Shown in pieces: positions 1 to 7,488 of a stretch of 34,991 nucleotides of DNA (positions within the stretch are counted from its first letter, which is position 1; each line of letters starts with the position of its first letter). The stretch comes from Actinomycetes bacterium (GTDB lineage: Bacteria > Bacillota > Sulfobacillia > Sulfobacillales > JAIMBI01). The stretch is taken from NCBI GenBank assembly GCA_023565505.1, contig JAIMBI010000030.1, positions 1-34,991 of the forward strand, given 5' to 3'. The position numbers and the translations under genes were made by a program. The notes below the pieces were generated by a model. That model worked only from the letters and a program-made list of their open reading frames with translations, had not been told where the DNA came from and ran no database searches.

Positions 1-1
1 C

Positions 2-169
2 GGCGATACCCCGCTCGATGTCGCCGCCGCTCTTGCCGCCGGCGCACGCCCCGTCGGCGTCGCCACCGGCCGCTACACCGAAGCCGAGCTCCGCGCCGCC
101 GGCGCCGGGCACGTCCTCCCCGGCTTCACCGACCTCGACCGCGCCCTCGCCGTCCTCCTCGGCGGCTGA
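2..169 (+). CDS. HAD-family hydrolase, C-terminal fragment (5' end outside window)
   Basis: An open frame enters the window at base 2 and stops with TGA at 167-169, giving the last 55 residues of a protein. It begins GDTPLDVAAALAAGARPVGV, the motif IV segment of the haloacid dehalogenase fold (GDTPxD, whose acidic residues hold Mg2+), then has the typical ATGRYTEAELRAAGA stretch and a C-terminal 'LPGFTDLDRAL' tail. Members of this type are phosphatases such as phosphoglycolate phosphatase; the substrate cannot be told from the tail. It lies 44 bp before the next gene on the same strand. It has no start in the window. Confidence 0.8.
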   Translation, partial: GDTPLDVAAALAAGARPVGVATGRYTEAELRAAGAGHVLPGFTDLDRALAVLLGG

Positions 170-213
170 CCCCGCCCTCGACACCCCGCTCCCGGCCCGC
201 CCACAATCCCCCC

Positions 214-1275
214 ATGGCCCTCCGCCTCGGCCTGGTCGGCGCCGGGTTCATCGCCGGGGTCTATGCCCACGCAGCGGCCCGCGTTCCCGCCGTCCAGCTC
301 ACCGCCGTCGCCTCGCCTCGCTCCGCCGCTGAGTTCGCCCGCCGCTGGGGCATCCCCCATGCCTTCGACGACTGGCGCCGCCTGCTGGCCGAGGCGCCGA
401 TCGACGCCGTCGCCATCGCCGCCCCCAACGACCTCCACGCCCCCGTCGCCATCGCCGCCGCAGCCGCCGGGAAGCACGTCCTCTGCGAGAAACCGCTCGC
501 CCACGGTCTGCCCGCCGCGCGCGACATGGTCGACGCCTGCGATCGCGCCGGCGTCCACCTCGCCTGCGCCGAAAACCTCCTCTTCGCCCCCATGTACGAG
601 CGCGCCGCCGCCCTCGTCCGCCGCGGCGAGCTCGGGCAGCCGTACCTCGTCCGCCAGGTCCAGGCCCACGCCGGTCCCTACGCCGACTGGTTCTGGCAGA
701 TCGACCGCACTGGCGGCGGCGCGCTCATCGACATGGGCGCCCATGGCATCGCTGTCGTCTGCCGCGTCCTGGACGCCTGGCCCGGGTCAGTCTCCGCGGT
801 CCTTGGGCGCTTCCGCCACGCCGCCCGCACACCGGCCGACGACCACGCCGTCGTTCACCTCCGCTTCCCCGGCGGCGCCCTCGCAACCGTCGAGGCGTCC
901 TGGGCCGCTCCCGGCGGCGCCGACCTCCTCGAAGTCGTCGGCCCGCGCGGCCGCCTTGTCGCCAACCTCGACCGCGGCCCCGCCATCGACCTCTACCGCG
1001 ATCCCGACCCCGGCCCTGCGGCCGGGCCCTCCGGCTGGCACCACGTCATGTACGAAGAGGCCTGGCAGTTCGGCTTCCCGCAGGAGCTCGAGCACTTCGC
1101 CGATGCCGTCGCCGGCCGCGCAGCCCCCCGATTCACCGGCCGCGATGCCCTCCGCGTCCTCGAAATCATCTGCGCCGCCTACGAATCAGCCCGGACCGGC
1201 TGCGCCGTCGCCCTCCCGTTCGAAAGCAGCGCCCCCCGAGCCATCGACCACTGGCTCGGCGCCCCCGCCACCTGA
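214..1275 (+). CDS. Gfo/Idh/MocA family NAD(P)-dependent oxidoreductase
   Basis: The 353-residue protein has an N-terminal Rossmann fold with the nucleotide-binding loop GAGFIAG (residues 9-15) and the family signature CEKPLAHG (91-98), whose Lys is the usual catalytic residue. The C-terminal alpha/beta domain contains GGGALIDMGAHGI and a typical GRDALRVLEIICAAYESA end. Length is normal for the family, which oxidises or reduces sugars, inositols and related polyols with NAD(P). Substrate unknown. No Shine-Dalgarno precedes the ATG; instead a -10-like CACAAT (202-207) ends 6 nt before it, which suggests a leaderless transcript. The coding strand is strongly C-rich, unlike the genes to the right. 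Confidence 0.9.
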   Translation: MALRLGLVGAGFIAGVYAHAAARVPAVQLTAVASPRSAAEFARRWGIPHAFDDWRRLLAEAPIDAVAIAAPNDLHAPVAIAAAAAGKHVLCEKPLAHGLPAARDMVDACDRAGVHLACAENLLFAPMYERAAALVRRGELGQPYLVRQVQAHAGPYADWFWQIDRTGGGALIDMGAHGIAVVCRVLDAWPGSVSAVLGRFRHAARTPADDHAVVHLRFPGGALATVEASWAAPGGADLLEVVGPRGRLVANLDRGPAIDLYRDPDPGPAAGPSGWHHVMYEEAWQFGFPQELEHFADAVAGRAAPRFTGRDALRVLEIICAAYESARTGCAVALPFESSAPRAIDHWLGAPAT

Positions 1276-1308
1276 CGGGACCCGCCCGCTCCCGTACCCT
1301 GTCCACGC

Positions 1309-2001
1309 ATGAGCCGGCTTGCTGCACTCTTCGCCACCCCCGCCCGCCAGGCCCTCGCCTGGACGGCCCTCGGCATCCTCGGCGTCATCTTCGCCGCCAT
1401 CGGCGCGTGGCTCCTCATCCGCGGCGGCGACGCCCCGCCCGCCGCGCCGGGCGTAGTCGTCACCCCGACCCCCACGTCGGCCGCCTCGCCCTCACCCACC
1501 GCCACACCGACCCCATCGCCCTCCCCGACGGCCCCGCCGGCCGCGCCGGCCGCGCCGACGCCGACCGCAACGGCGACCCCCCGCCCCGCCGTGGGCGGCC
1601 CCGGCTCCGGCGGCGGCTCCACGGGCGGCCAGTCCGGTTCGGCCCCTGCGCCGACGCCGACGCCCACGGCCCCGCCCGCAGCGGCCCGCCCCTACTTCCC
1701 GCCCGGGGCCCTCGGTACCGGCACCCTGCCCACGGCCCGCGTCGCCGGGGCGCTTACCCGCGGCGGCGTGCCCGTCCCGGCCGGCACCCTCGAAGTGTTC
1801 GTCACCTTCGACGGCGTCCCCGGCCCGTCCCGCCTCAACGTCGACGGCGGCTACGGCATCGACTTCTACTCCGGCGGCGAATCCTGCGCGAACCGCGTCG
1901 GCGCGGTCATCGGCGTCCTCGTCGAAGGCCGCTACTTCCCCTCCGGCTACGCCATCGGCAGCCAGCCCGAGCTCGTCGTCATCAACGTCGACCTCCCCTG
2001 A
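1309..2001 (+). CDS. membrane-anchored Pro/Thr/Ser-rich protein, function unknown
   Basis: The 230-residue protein has a short basic N-terminus and one hydrophobic helix (about residues 12-38, ALAWTALGILGVIFAAIGAW and on) that should act as a signal anchor. A low-complexity Pro/Thr/Ala/Ser linker (about 46-125, many PTPT and PSPT repeats) looks like an extracellular stalk. The C-terminal domain (about 137-230) has GALTRGGVPVPAGTLEVFV and YGIDFYSGGESC, suggesting a small beta-rich, surface-exposed domain. I do not recognise the family. The ATG has no Shine-Dalgarno; TACCCT (1295-1300) lies 8 nt upstream as a possible -10 of a leaderless mRNA. Confidence 0.65.
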   Translation: MSRLAALFATPARQALAWTALGILGVIFAAIGAWLLIRGGDAPPAAPGVVVTPTPTSAASPSPTATPTPSPSPTAPPAAPAAPTPTATATPRPAVGGPGSGGGSTGGQSGSAPAPTPTPTAPPAAARPYFPPGALGTGTLPTARVAGALTRGGVPVPAGTLEVFVTFDGVPGPSRLNVDGGYGIDFYSGGESCANRVGAVIGVLVEGRYFPSGYAIGSQPELVVINVDLP

Positions 2002-2041
2002 AGTGCCCCGGCCCTCGCCGCTCCCCGCGCCGCAGGCCTGC

Positions 2042-2107
2042 TATACTCCCGCAATCGTTCGGGACTGGCGAAACGCCGGCCGCTCGCGCAGCTCACCCTC
2101 GAGGAGG
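2042..2107 (+). promoter_or_regulatory. -10-like hexamer and ribosome binding site before the monooxygenase operon
   Basis: TATACT at 2042-2047 matches the -10 consensus at five of six positions; no convincing -35 is seen 16-18 bp upstream. A GAGGAGG Shine-Dalgarno at 2101-2107 sits 8 nt before the ATG at 2116. The roughly 60 nt leader contrasts with the two leaderless-looking genes to the left. Confidence 0.4.
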
Positions 2108-2115
2108 CCCCTGCC

Positions 2116-3351
2116 ATGAAGTTCCACTGGTTCCATCTGATGCCCTGGCCCTACCTGCCGGACGACTTCCAGCAGAAGCACCGCTCCGTCTGGGTCGACG
2201 TCGACTACAGCCTCTTCGACGAAGAAAAGGCCAACCACGTCTACCACGAGTACCTCGACGAACTCGAATTCGCCGAGAAGGTCGGCTTCGACGGCATCTG
2301 CGTCAACGAGCACCACCAGAACGCCTACGGGTTCATGCCGTCTCCCAACCTCATGGCGGCAGCCCTGGCCCGCCGCACCGAGCGGGCCGCGCTGGTCGTC
2401 CTGGGCAACACCCTGGCGCTCTACCCCGTGCCCACGCGCGTGGCCGAGGAGTTCGCGATGCTCGACTGCATCAGCGGGGGCCGGCTGGTGGCGGGCTTCC
2501 CCGTCGGCACGTCGATGGACGTCAACTACTGTTACGGCATCGTCCCCTCCGAGACCCGGCCCCGCTTCTACGAGGCCCACGACCTCATCGTGCAGGCGTG
2601 GACCCGGCCCGGTCCGTTCCCGTTCTCCGGCCGCTTCTTCCAGCTCCGCTACGTCAATCCCTGGCCCCGCCCGATTCAGACGCCCCATCCGCCGATCTGG
2701 CTGGCGGGCGGCGGGTCGGTGGAGACCTGGGAGTTCGCCGGCCGCAACAACTACGCCTACAACTACCTGAGCTACTTCGGGTTCCGGGCCGGACGGACCC
2801 TCATGGAGGGCTTCTGGGAGACCATGGCGCGGATGGGGGTCGACGACAACCCCTACCGGGCGGGCTTCCTGCAGCTGGTGTGCGTGGCGGAGACGGATGC
2901 CCGGGCCGAACGGGAGTATCTCCCGCACGTGCAATATTTTTACAAGAAGTGCCTGCACATCCCGTCGTATCTGTCCTCGGCGCCCGGCTACCAGACCCGG
3001 CGCAGCGTGGAGTTCGGCATCCGGGCGGGACTGCGGGGAGCCCGGGCCGCGGAGATGGACTACAGCTGGAAGAGTTTCGTGGAGAACGGGCATATCGTGG
3101 CGGGGAGTCCCGCCACCGTGCGCGACCGGCTGCTCGAGGCGGCCCGCTCGCTCCGCCTCGGGCATATCATGGTGCTGCTGCACATCGGCTCGATGCCCCA
3201 CGACCTCACCGAGAAGAACATCACCCTGTTCGCACACGACGTCATGCCGGCGCTGCAACGGTTGTGGGACGAGGACGGGTACCTGGACCGGTGGTGGCCG
3301 CGTGCGGTGGGGCGGGACCCGGCCCGGGCGGCCGTGCCGGCGGGGCGCTGA
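2116..3351 (+). CDS. luciferase-like (LLM class) flavin-dependent monooxygenase
   Basis: The 411-residue protein belongs to the bacterial luciferase/LLM superfamily, TIM-barrel enzymes that use reduced FMN and O2. Visible family features are CVNEHHQNAYG (residues 62-72), the SPNLMAAALARRT helix, GNTLALYPVPTRVAEEFAMLD and SGGRLVAGFPVG (120-131). The C-terminal third carries the GSPATVRDRL segment that closes the barrel. It needs FMNH2 from a reductase, and a flavin reductase lies two genes downstream in the same operon. Possible reactions are hydroxylation or type II Baeyer-Villiger oxidation; the substrate is unknown. Codon choice changes along the gene: the first ~75 codons use almost only gtc for Val and often gaa for Glu, later codons use gtg and gag. 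Confidence 0.9.
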   Translation: MKFHWFHLMPWPYLPDDFQQKHRSVWVDVDYSLFDEEKANHVYHEYLDELEFAEKVGFDGICVNEHHQNAYGFMPSPNLMAAALARRTERAALVVLGNTLALYPVPTRVAEEFAMLDCISGGRLVAGFPVGTSMDVNYCYGIVPSETRPRFYEAHDLIVQAWTRPGPFPFSGRFFQLRYVNPWPRPIQTPHPPIWLAGGGSVETWEFAGRNNYAYNYLSYFGFRAGRTLMEGFWETMARMGVDDNPYRAGFLQLVCVAETDARAEREYLPHVQYFYKKCLHIPSYLSSAPGYQTRRSVEFGIRAGLRGARAAEMDYSWKSFVENGHIVAGSPATVRDRLLEAARSLRLGHIMVLLHIGSMPHDLTEKNITLFAHDVMPALQRLWDEDGYLDRWWPRAVGRDPARAAVPAGR

Positions 3352-3369
3352 GGGGGAGGGGGGTCTCTC

Positions 3370-5127
3370 GTGTCGACGATGACGACGGATCGGGTGAGCA
3401 CGCGGGCGGGCTGCGTCCGGGTGCGGGTGCTGAGCGCCGGGGCGGGCGAGCCGGTAGTGTTTCTCCACGGGCCGTTCGGATTGGCGTGGGATATGTTCCT
3501 GGACCGACTGGCGGAACACTTCCGGGTCATCGCGCCCGAACACCCGGGCGCCGGCGCCTCGGAGGGCGGCGAGCAGCTCGGGAGTGTGTACGAACTCGTG
3601 CTCCACTACCTCGACCTGTTCGACGCGCTCCACCTCGACCGGGTGACCCTTGTGGGGCACTCCTTCGGCGGCATGGTGGCCGCCGAGCTCGCCGCCTGCG
3701 CGCCGGAGCGCGTCCGCCGGCTGGTACTGCTCGACGCGCTGGGCCTCTGGGACGATCGGATGCCCGTGGCCGACTACAACGCCATGGCCCCCGACCACCT
3801 GGTGCGCCGCCTCTTCGCCGATCCCGCGGGGCCGGCGGCGGAGGCATTCCGCGCCCTCCCGGAGGACCCGGAGGGGCGCGTACGGGCCCTCGTGGACCGG
3901 ATCGCCACGCTCGCGGCGACCAACCAGTTCGTCTGGCCCATCCCGGACAAGGGCCTGGCCGGCCGCCTGGACCGGGTGCGGATGCCCGTGCTGGTGCTGT
4001 GGGGCCGTGAGGACGGCATCGTCCCGCCCGCCTACGCGGAACGGTTCGCCGCGCTTCTCCCGGCCGCCACGGTGCGGTGGGTCGACGGCGCCGGCCACTT
4101 CCCCCACGCGGAGCGCCCCGAGGCCGTGCTCGAGGCCACCGTGGCGTTCCTCCGGGGCGAACCGGTGCCGGAGGCGGAAGCCCCGCCCGCGGGGCGTCTT
4201 CACCCGGAGGCCGCGGCCTTCCTGGAGCAGCTTAGGGCCAGCGGCGCGCCTCCGCTCGACGCCCTGGCTCCCGAGGAGGCCCGCGCCGCCATCGCCGCGC
4301 TGCGCCGGAACGCGCCGCCTCCCGAGGCGGTCCCGGCCGTCGCGGACCGGACGGTTCCCGGGCCGGACGGCCCCATTCCCGTGCGCCTCTACACGCCGCC
4401 CGGCCAGGCCCCGTATCCCGTGCTGGTCTACTTCCACGGCGGCGGCTGGGTGGTCGGCGACCTCGACACGGTGGACGCCACGTGCCGGGCGCTCGCGAAC
4501 CGTTCCGGGTGCCTGGTGGTCTCCGTCGACTACCGCCTGGCGCCGGAGCACAAGTTCCCCGCCGCCGTCCGGGACGCGTACGCGGCGACCTGCTGGGCGG
4601 CCGAGGCGGCACCGGCGCTGGGAGGCGACCCGCGGCGGCTCGCGGTGGGCGGCGACAGCGCCGGCGGCAACCTGGCGGCCGTGGTGGCCCTGATGGCACG
4701 GGATCGCGGGGGCCCCGCCATCGCGTTCCAGCTCCTGGTCTACCCCGTGACCGACTACGCCTTCGACAGCCCCTCCTACCGGGCCAACGGGCGGGACTAC
4801 TTCCTCACGACGGACATGATGCGATGGTTCTGGGGCCATTACCTGCGCAGCGAAGCCGACGCCGGTAGCCCCTACGTCGCGCCGCTCCAGGTCGACAACC
4901 TGAGCGGACTGCCCCCCGCGTTGGTCGTCACGGCCGAGTTCGACCCGCTCCGGGACGAGGGCGAGGCGTACGCGGACAAACTCCGGCGTTTCGGTGTGCC
5001 GGTGACGGTCCGACGGTACCCGGGGATGATTCACGGATTCTTCACCTTGACGCCGTTCATGGAAAGCGCCTGGGACGCGTTGGAGACCGCCGGGAAGGCG
5101 CTCCGCGCCGCCCTGGCCCCGTCCTGA
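3370..5127 (+). CDS. fusion of two alpha/beta-hydrolases (MhpC-like + HSL-type esterase)
   Basis: The 585-residue protein contains two complete alpha/beta-hydrolase domains. Domain 1 (about residues 10-262) has the oxyanion HG at 33-34, nucleophile elbow GHSFGG (Ser98), likely acid Asp215 (GREDGIVPP) and His243 (GAGHFPH), as in C-C bond or ester hydrolases. A linker follows (about 263-325). Domain 2 (about 326-585) is hormone-sensitive-lipase/acetyl-esterase type, with HGGGW (356-360), GDSAGG (Ser430), EFDPLRDEG (Asp525) and GMIHGF (His555). Both triads appear intact. The start is GTG at 3370 behind a G-rich ribosome site; an ATG at 3379 is possible. It lies between monooxygenase and flavin reductase, so it probably hydrolyses an ester, lactone or ring-cleavage product made by them. 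Confidence 0.88.
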   Translation: MSTMTTDRVSTRAGCVRVRVLSAGAGEPVVFLHGPFGLAWDMFLDRLAEHFRVIAPEHPGAGASEGGEQLGSVYELVLHYLDLFDALHLDRVTLVGHSFGGMVAAELAACAPERVRRLVLLDALGLWDDRMPVADYNAMAPDHLVRRLFADPAGPAAEAFRALPEDPEGRVRALVDRIATLAATNQFVWPIPDKGLAGRLDRVRMPVLVLWGREDGIVPPAYAERFAALLPAATVRWVDGAGHFPHAERPEAVLEATVAFLRGEPVPEAEAPPAGRLHPEAAAFLEQLRASGAPPLDALAPEEARAAIAALRRNAPPPEAVPAVADRTVPGPDGPIPVRLYTPPGQAPYPVLVYFHGGGWVVGDLDTVDATCRALANRSGCLVVSVDYRLAPEHKFPAAVRDAYAATCWAAEAAPALGGDPRRLAVGGDSAGGNLAAVVALMARDRGGPAIAFQLLVYPVTDYAFDSPSYRANGRDYFLTTDMMRWFWGHYLRSEADAGSPYVAPLQVDNLSGLPPALVVTAEFDPLRDEGEAYADKLRRFGVPVTVRRYPGMIHGFFTLTPFMESAWDALETAGKALRAALAPS

Positions 5128-5174
5128 GCCGGGCCGGCGCGGCGGCGGGCGCATCGGGGGGAGGGAACGCGACG

Positions 5175-5687
5175 GTGGCGGTGCGGCCGGATCTCTTTCG
5201 TCAAGCCATGGGGACGTTCGCCACGGGCGTGACCATCGTCGCCTGGTGTCGGGACGATGGCACCCCCGCCGGCATGACGGTCAACGCCCTGACCTCGGTG
5301 TCGCTCGAGCCGACGCTGCTCCTCTTCTGCATCGACCGGCAGGCCGAGAGCCACGCCGAGCTCCGCGCCGCCGCCCGCGTCGCGGTCAACGTGCTCGCGG
5401 CGGAACAGGAGGCGTTGTCGCGGCGGTTCGCCAGCAAGAGCCTGGGACCGGCGGAGCGGTTTCGGGGCGTCGAATGGGACCGGTCCCCGAGCGGGGTGCC
5501 GCTCCTCCGGGGCGCCCTCGCCCATCTCGACGGGCGCATCGTGCAGCGGGAGGAGGTCGGCGACCACAGCATCTTCCTGGTGGAGCCGGAGGCGGTCCAC
5601 GTCCAGGGGGGCCGTCCCCTGCTCTTCTATCGCGGGACGTACGGGGATTGGGCCGCGCGCCCGGCAGGCCGTCTGTCGTCCGGGTGA
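5175..5687 (+). CDS. flavin reductase (HpaC-like) of a two-component monooxygenase
   Basis: The 170-residue protein matches the short NAD(P)H:flavin oxidoreductase family: FRQAMGTFATGVTIV near the N-terminus, MTVNALTSVSLEPTLLLFCI (flavin-binding region), and a C-terminal GRIVQREEVGDHSIFLVEPE ending in LLFYRGTYG. Length is exactly typical. These split-barrel enzymes supply free FMNH2 to a partner oxygenase, here most likely the LLM monooxygenase at 2116-3351. The start is GTG at 5175, preceded by GGGGGGAGGG. It is the last gene of the operon; a CCCGCGG/CCGCGGG palindrome at 5695-5708 lies in the 70 bp before the convergent MFS gene and may form a hairpin, but there is no T-run. Confidence 0.92.
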   Translation: MAVRPDLFRQAMGTFATGVTIVAWCRDDGTPAGMTVNALTSVSLEPTLLLFCIDRQAESHAELRAAARVAVNVLAAEQEALSRRFASKSLGPAERFRGVEWDRSPSGVPLLRGALAHLDGRIVQREEVGDHSIFLVEPEAVHVQGGRPLLFYRGTYGDWAARPAGRLSSG

Positions 5688-5757
5688 GCGCGGCCCCGCG
5701 GCCGCGGGACCCTCCGCTTCCGGGGTCACGCGCGGACACGACGCCGCGCCGGGACGG

Positions 5758-7086
5758 CTACGTGGGGACACCGGCCGGGTCGCGCGCGGCCCGCCCCGCC
5801 GCGGCGTGCGTGCGGGTAAGCCAGGCGACCGCCGCGAGGTCGATCGCGGCCAGGATCCAGAAGACGGCGAAGCTGTGCGCATATCCGCCGGGGCCGGCCT
5901 GGGCGACCAGCCCCATGACCGGCGGGATGACGAACCCGCCGAAGGCGCCCAATCCGCCGATCCACCCCGAGGCGCCGCCGACCGCGGACGGGACGTAACG
6001 CGGGACCAGCTTGAAGATCACGGCGTTCTGCAGGCCCATGCCCAAGGCCATCAGCACCTCGCCGGCCACGGCCGCCGGCAGGGTCGAGGCCGTGGCCAGA
6101 AGCGTGGCCCCGGCGGCTATCACCAGCAGGTTGACGACCAAGGCGTAGCGGATGGAGAAGCGGTCGGCCATCAGGCCGCCCGGGACCCGGACGAGCGAGG
6201 TCAGCAGGCTGAAGAGCAGCGTCAGCATGCCGCCGGCCGCCAGCGACACGTGGTAGCCCGCGTGCCAGAACGTCGGCAGCCACGCGGTGAGGGCCAGGAA
6301 TCCCCCGAACGAGGTGAAATAGAGCACGACCAGCACCCAGGTGGCGGGGTTGTGGGCGGCCGTGGCCAGACCGTCCCGGGCGGAACCGGCGGGGAGGAGA
6401 TCCTGGCCCCAGGCGGCGACCGCCTGGGCCGTCACGGGCCGGCCTTGGGCCCGGAGCTGGAACGACGGGGCGTCGTGGGCACCCGCCGCGTAGACGGCGG
6501 CGATGGCCGCGAGGAAGGCCATCCAGGCGGCGTAGGTCGGGACGGCGCCCCAGGCGAGGAGCATCACGGGCAGGACGCCGGCGAACAGGCCGGGGGCGGC
6601 GTTGCCCAGGCCCGCGTACGTCCCGAGCGGACCCCCTTGCCGCTCGCGCGGGTACCAATACGAGACCTGCGCGATCCCGACCGAGAAGGTGGCAATCCCC
6701 GCCCCGGCGAAGAGGCCGAGGAGCAGGAGGACCGGGTACAGGCCGTCCAGGTGGGCGGGATAGGCCAGGCCCATCACCGCCGTGATCCCGGCGATGCCGA
6801 GCCAGGACAAGCCCAGCAGGACGAGGAACGGACGCTTGCCGCCGGCGGCGTCCGCCCAGGCGCCGAAGGGGATGCGCAGGAGGGAGCCGGTCAGGTTGGC
6901 GATGGCCGCCAAGAGGCCGGCCTGGACGGGATCGAGGTGCATCAGCTGCGTGAAACGGGGCACCAGCGGGCCGAACACCGACACGCCGGCGAAGCCGCCG
7001 AAGAAAGCCAGGGTGGCGAGCAGGAGCGTCCGCCCGGCGTTGCCGCGGACCCGAAAAGCCCCGGACGCGTGAGTGCCGCGGTCCAT
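5758..7086 (-). CDS. MFS transporter, NarK/NNP-like
   Basis: The 442-residue, very hydrophobic protein has about 12 membrane helices. Segments resembling the nitrate/nitrite porter branch are LLRIPFGAWADAAGGKRPF (MFS motif A region), TYAGLGNAAPGLFAGVLP, FGGFLALTAWLPTFW and VGGASGWIGGLGAFGGFVIP. Nitrate or nitrite is the family default, but related carriers move organic anions, so the substrate is open. I chose the ATG at 7086 because GGAGG (7095-7099) sits 8 nt before it; a GTG at 7095 overlaps that site. It is convergent with the flavin reductase and divergent from the acyl-CoA dehydrogenase cluster, and may carry the substrate of one of them. Confidence 0.85.
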   Translation of the reverse strand: MDRGTHASGAFRVRGNAGRTLLLATLAFFGGFAGVSVFGPLVPRFTQLMHLDPVQAGLLAAIANLTGSLLRIPFGAWADAAGGKRPFLVLLGLSWLGIAGITAVMGLAYPAHLDGLYPVLLLLGLFAGAGIATFSVGIAQVSYWYPRERQGGPLGTYAGLGNAAPGLFAGVLPVMLLAWGAVPTYAAWMAFLAAIAAVYAAGAHDAPSFQLRAQGRPVTAQAVAAWGQDLLPAGSARDGLATAAHNPATWVLVVLYFTSFGGFLALTAWLPTFWHAGYHVSLAAGGMLTLLFSLLTSLVRVPGGLMADRFSIRYALVVNLLVIAAGATLLATASTLPAAVAGEVLMALGMGLQNAVIFKLVPRYVPSAVGGASGWIGGLGAFGGFVIPPVMGLVAQAGPGGYAHSFAVFWILAAIDLAAVAWLTRTHAAAGRAARDPAGVPT

Positions 7087-7091
7087 GGAGG

Positions 7092-7169
7092 TCACCTCCG
7101 CGAGGCGTACTGGCCGTGCCGGCGCCGCGACGGCCCGCCGCCGTCGCTCAGGCCGGTCTCCGGCTCCAT
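7092..7169 (-). CDS. possible 25-residue leader ORF before the MFS gene
   Basis: An ATG at 7169 is preceded 5 nt upstream by a perfect GGGGAGG (7175-7181) and opens a 25-codon frame (MEPETGLSDGGGPSRRRHGQ and five more residues) ending in TGA at 7092-7094, 5 nt before the MFS ATG. Its last codons overlap the MFS ribosome site, so ribosomes terminating here could be coupled to MFS initiation. The peptide resembles nothing I know. Coding status is a guess from spacing and ribosome site alone. Confidence 0.3.
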   Translation of the reverse strand: MEPETGLSDGGGPSRRRHGQYASRR

Positions 7170-7312
7170 CGTCGCCTCCCCGCCGGCGGGTTTGGTACGA
7201 CCGTCCGGGCGGGTCGGATTCCGCCGGACGGGGGAATTTCGAGGGGAGCGGCCGCCGGGCGGGCCCCCGGCCGCCCGGCGGAATATCCGGCGCCGATGGG
7301 CGGAAAGGTCGA

Positions 7313-7336
7313 CGATTGTGACGACGATCACGATCG
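7313..7336. promoter_or_regulatory. CRP/FNR-family-like operator palindrome
   Basis: The half-sites are CGATTGTGA (7313-7321) and TCACGATCG (7328-7336), separated by 6 bp. They are inverted repeats with eight of nine positions matching and fit the TGTGA-N6-TCACA architecture of CRP/FNR-family regulators. The centre is about 137 bp upstream of the predicted transcription start of the acyl-CoA dehydrogenase operon and about 240 bp from the MFS start. No regulator gene lies in the window. Confidence 0.45.
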
Positions 7337-7427
7337 GGAGGCGGCGACCCTGCCTCGGGTCTGAAATCGTGCGGAAGCGGAAAAACGAGGACAAATCTCG
7401 CGGGGTGAAATTAATGCGGGCCGACCG

Positions 7428-7456
7428 TTGACCCTCCCGGAGGCGTGGGGAACAAT
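7428..7456 (+). promoter_or_regulatory. sigma70-type promoter of the acyl-CoA dehydrogenase operon
   Basis: TTGACC (7428-7433, five of six to consensus) is followed after exactly 17 bp by AACAAT (7451-7456, four of six). The expected transcription start is near 7463, with the AGGAGG ribosome site at 7479-7484 just before the ATG at 7489. Confidence 0.55.
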
Positions 7457-7488
7457 GGGGGCGGCTCGTGGGGGGGAGAGGAGGAACC

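Larger units (their letters stand above)
7087..7488. promoter_or_regulatory. divergent regulatory gap between MFS gene and acyl-CoA dehydrogenase cluster
   Basis: About 400 bp without a large gene. It holds the possible leader ORF (7092-7169), an 8-bp inverted repeat CCGTCCGG/CCGGACGG at 7201-7208 and 7224-7231, a CRP/FNR-like palindrome (7313-7336) and a sigma70-type promoter (7428-7456). From about 7360 to 7425 it is locally A-rich compared with the genes. No clear minus-strand promoter for the MFS gene was found. Confidence 0.5.

Noticed and set aside
1444..1700. Pro/Thr-rich stretch as a DNA repeat array
   Set aside because: It is codon-level low complexity of a stalk region, not a regular DNA repeat unit.
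2041..5154. 1037-codon open frame on the minus strand
   Set aside because: Antisense to three well-recognised genes; low-complexity Arg/Pro/Gly sequence typical of GC-rich shadow frames.
7201..7231. Inverted repeat CCGTCCGG/CCGGACGG as a terminator
   Set aside because: 15-nt loop, no T-run, and located in a divergent gap where no transcript should end; kept only as part of the regulatory region.
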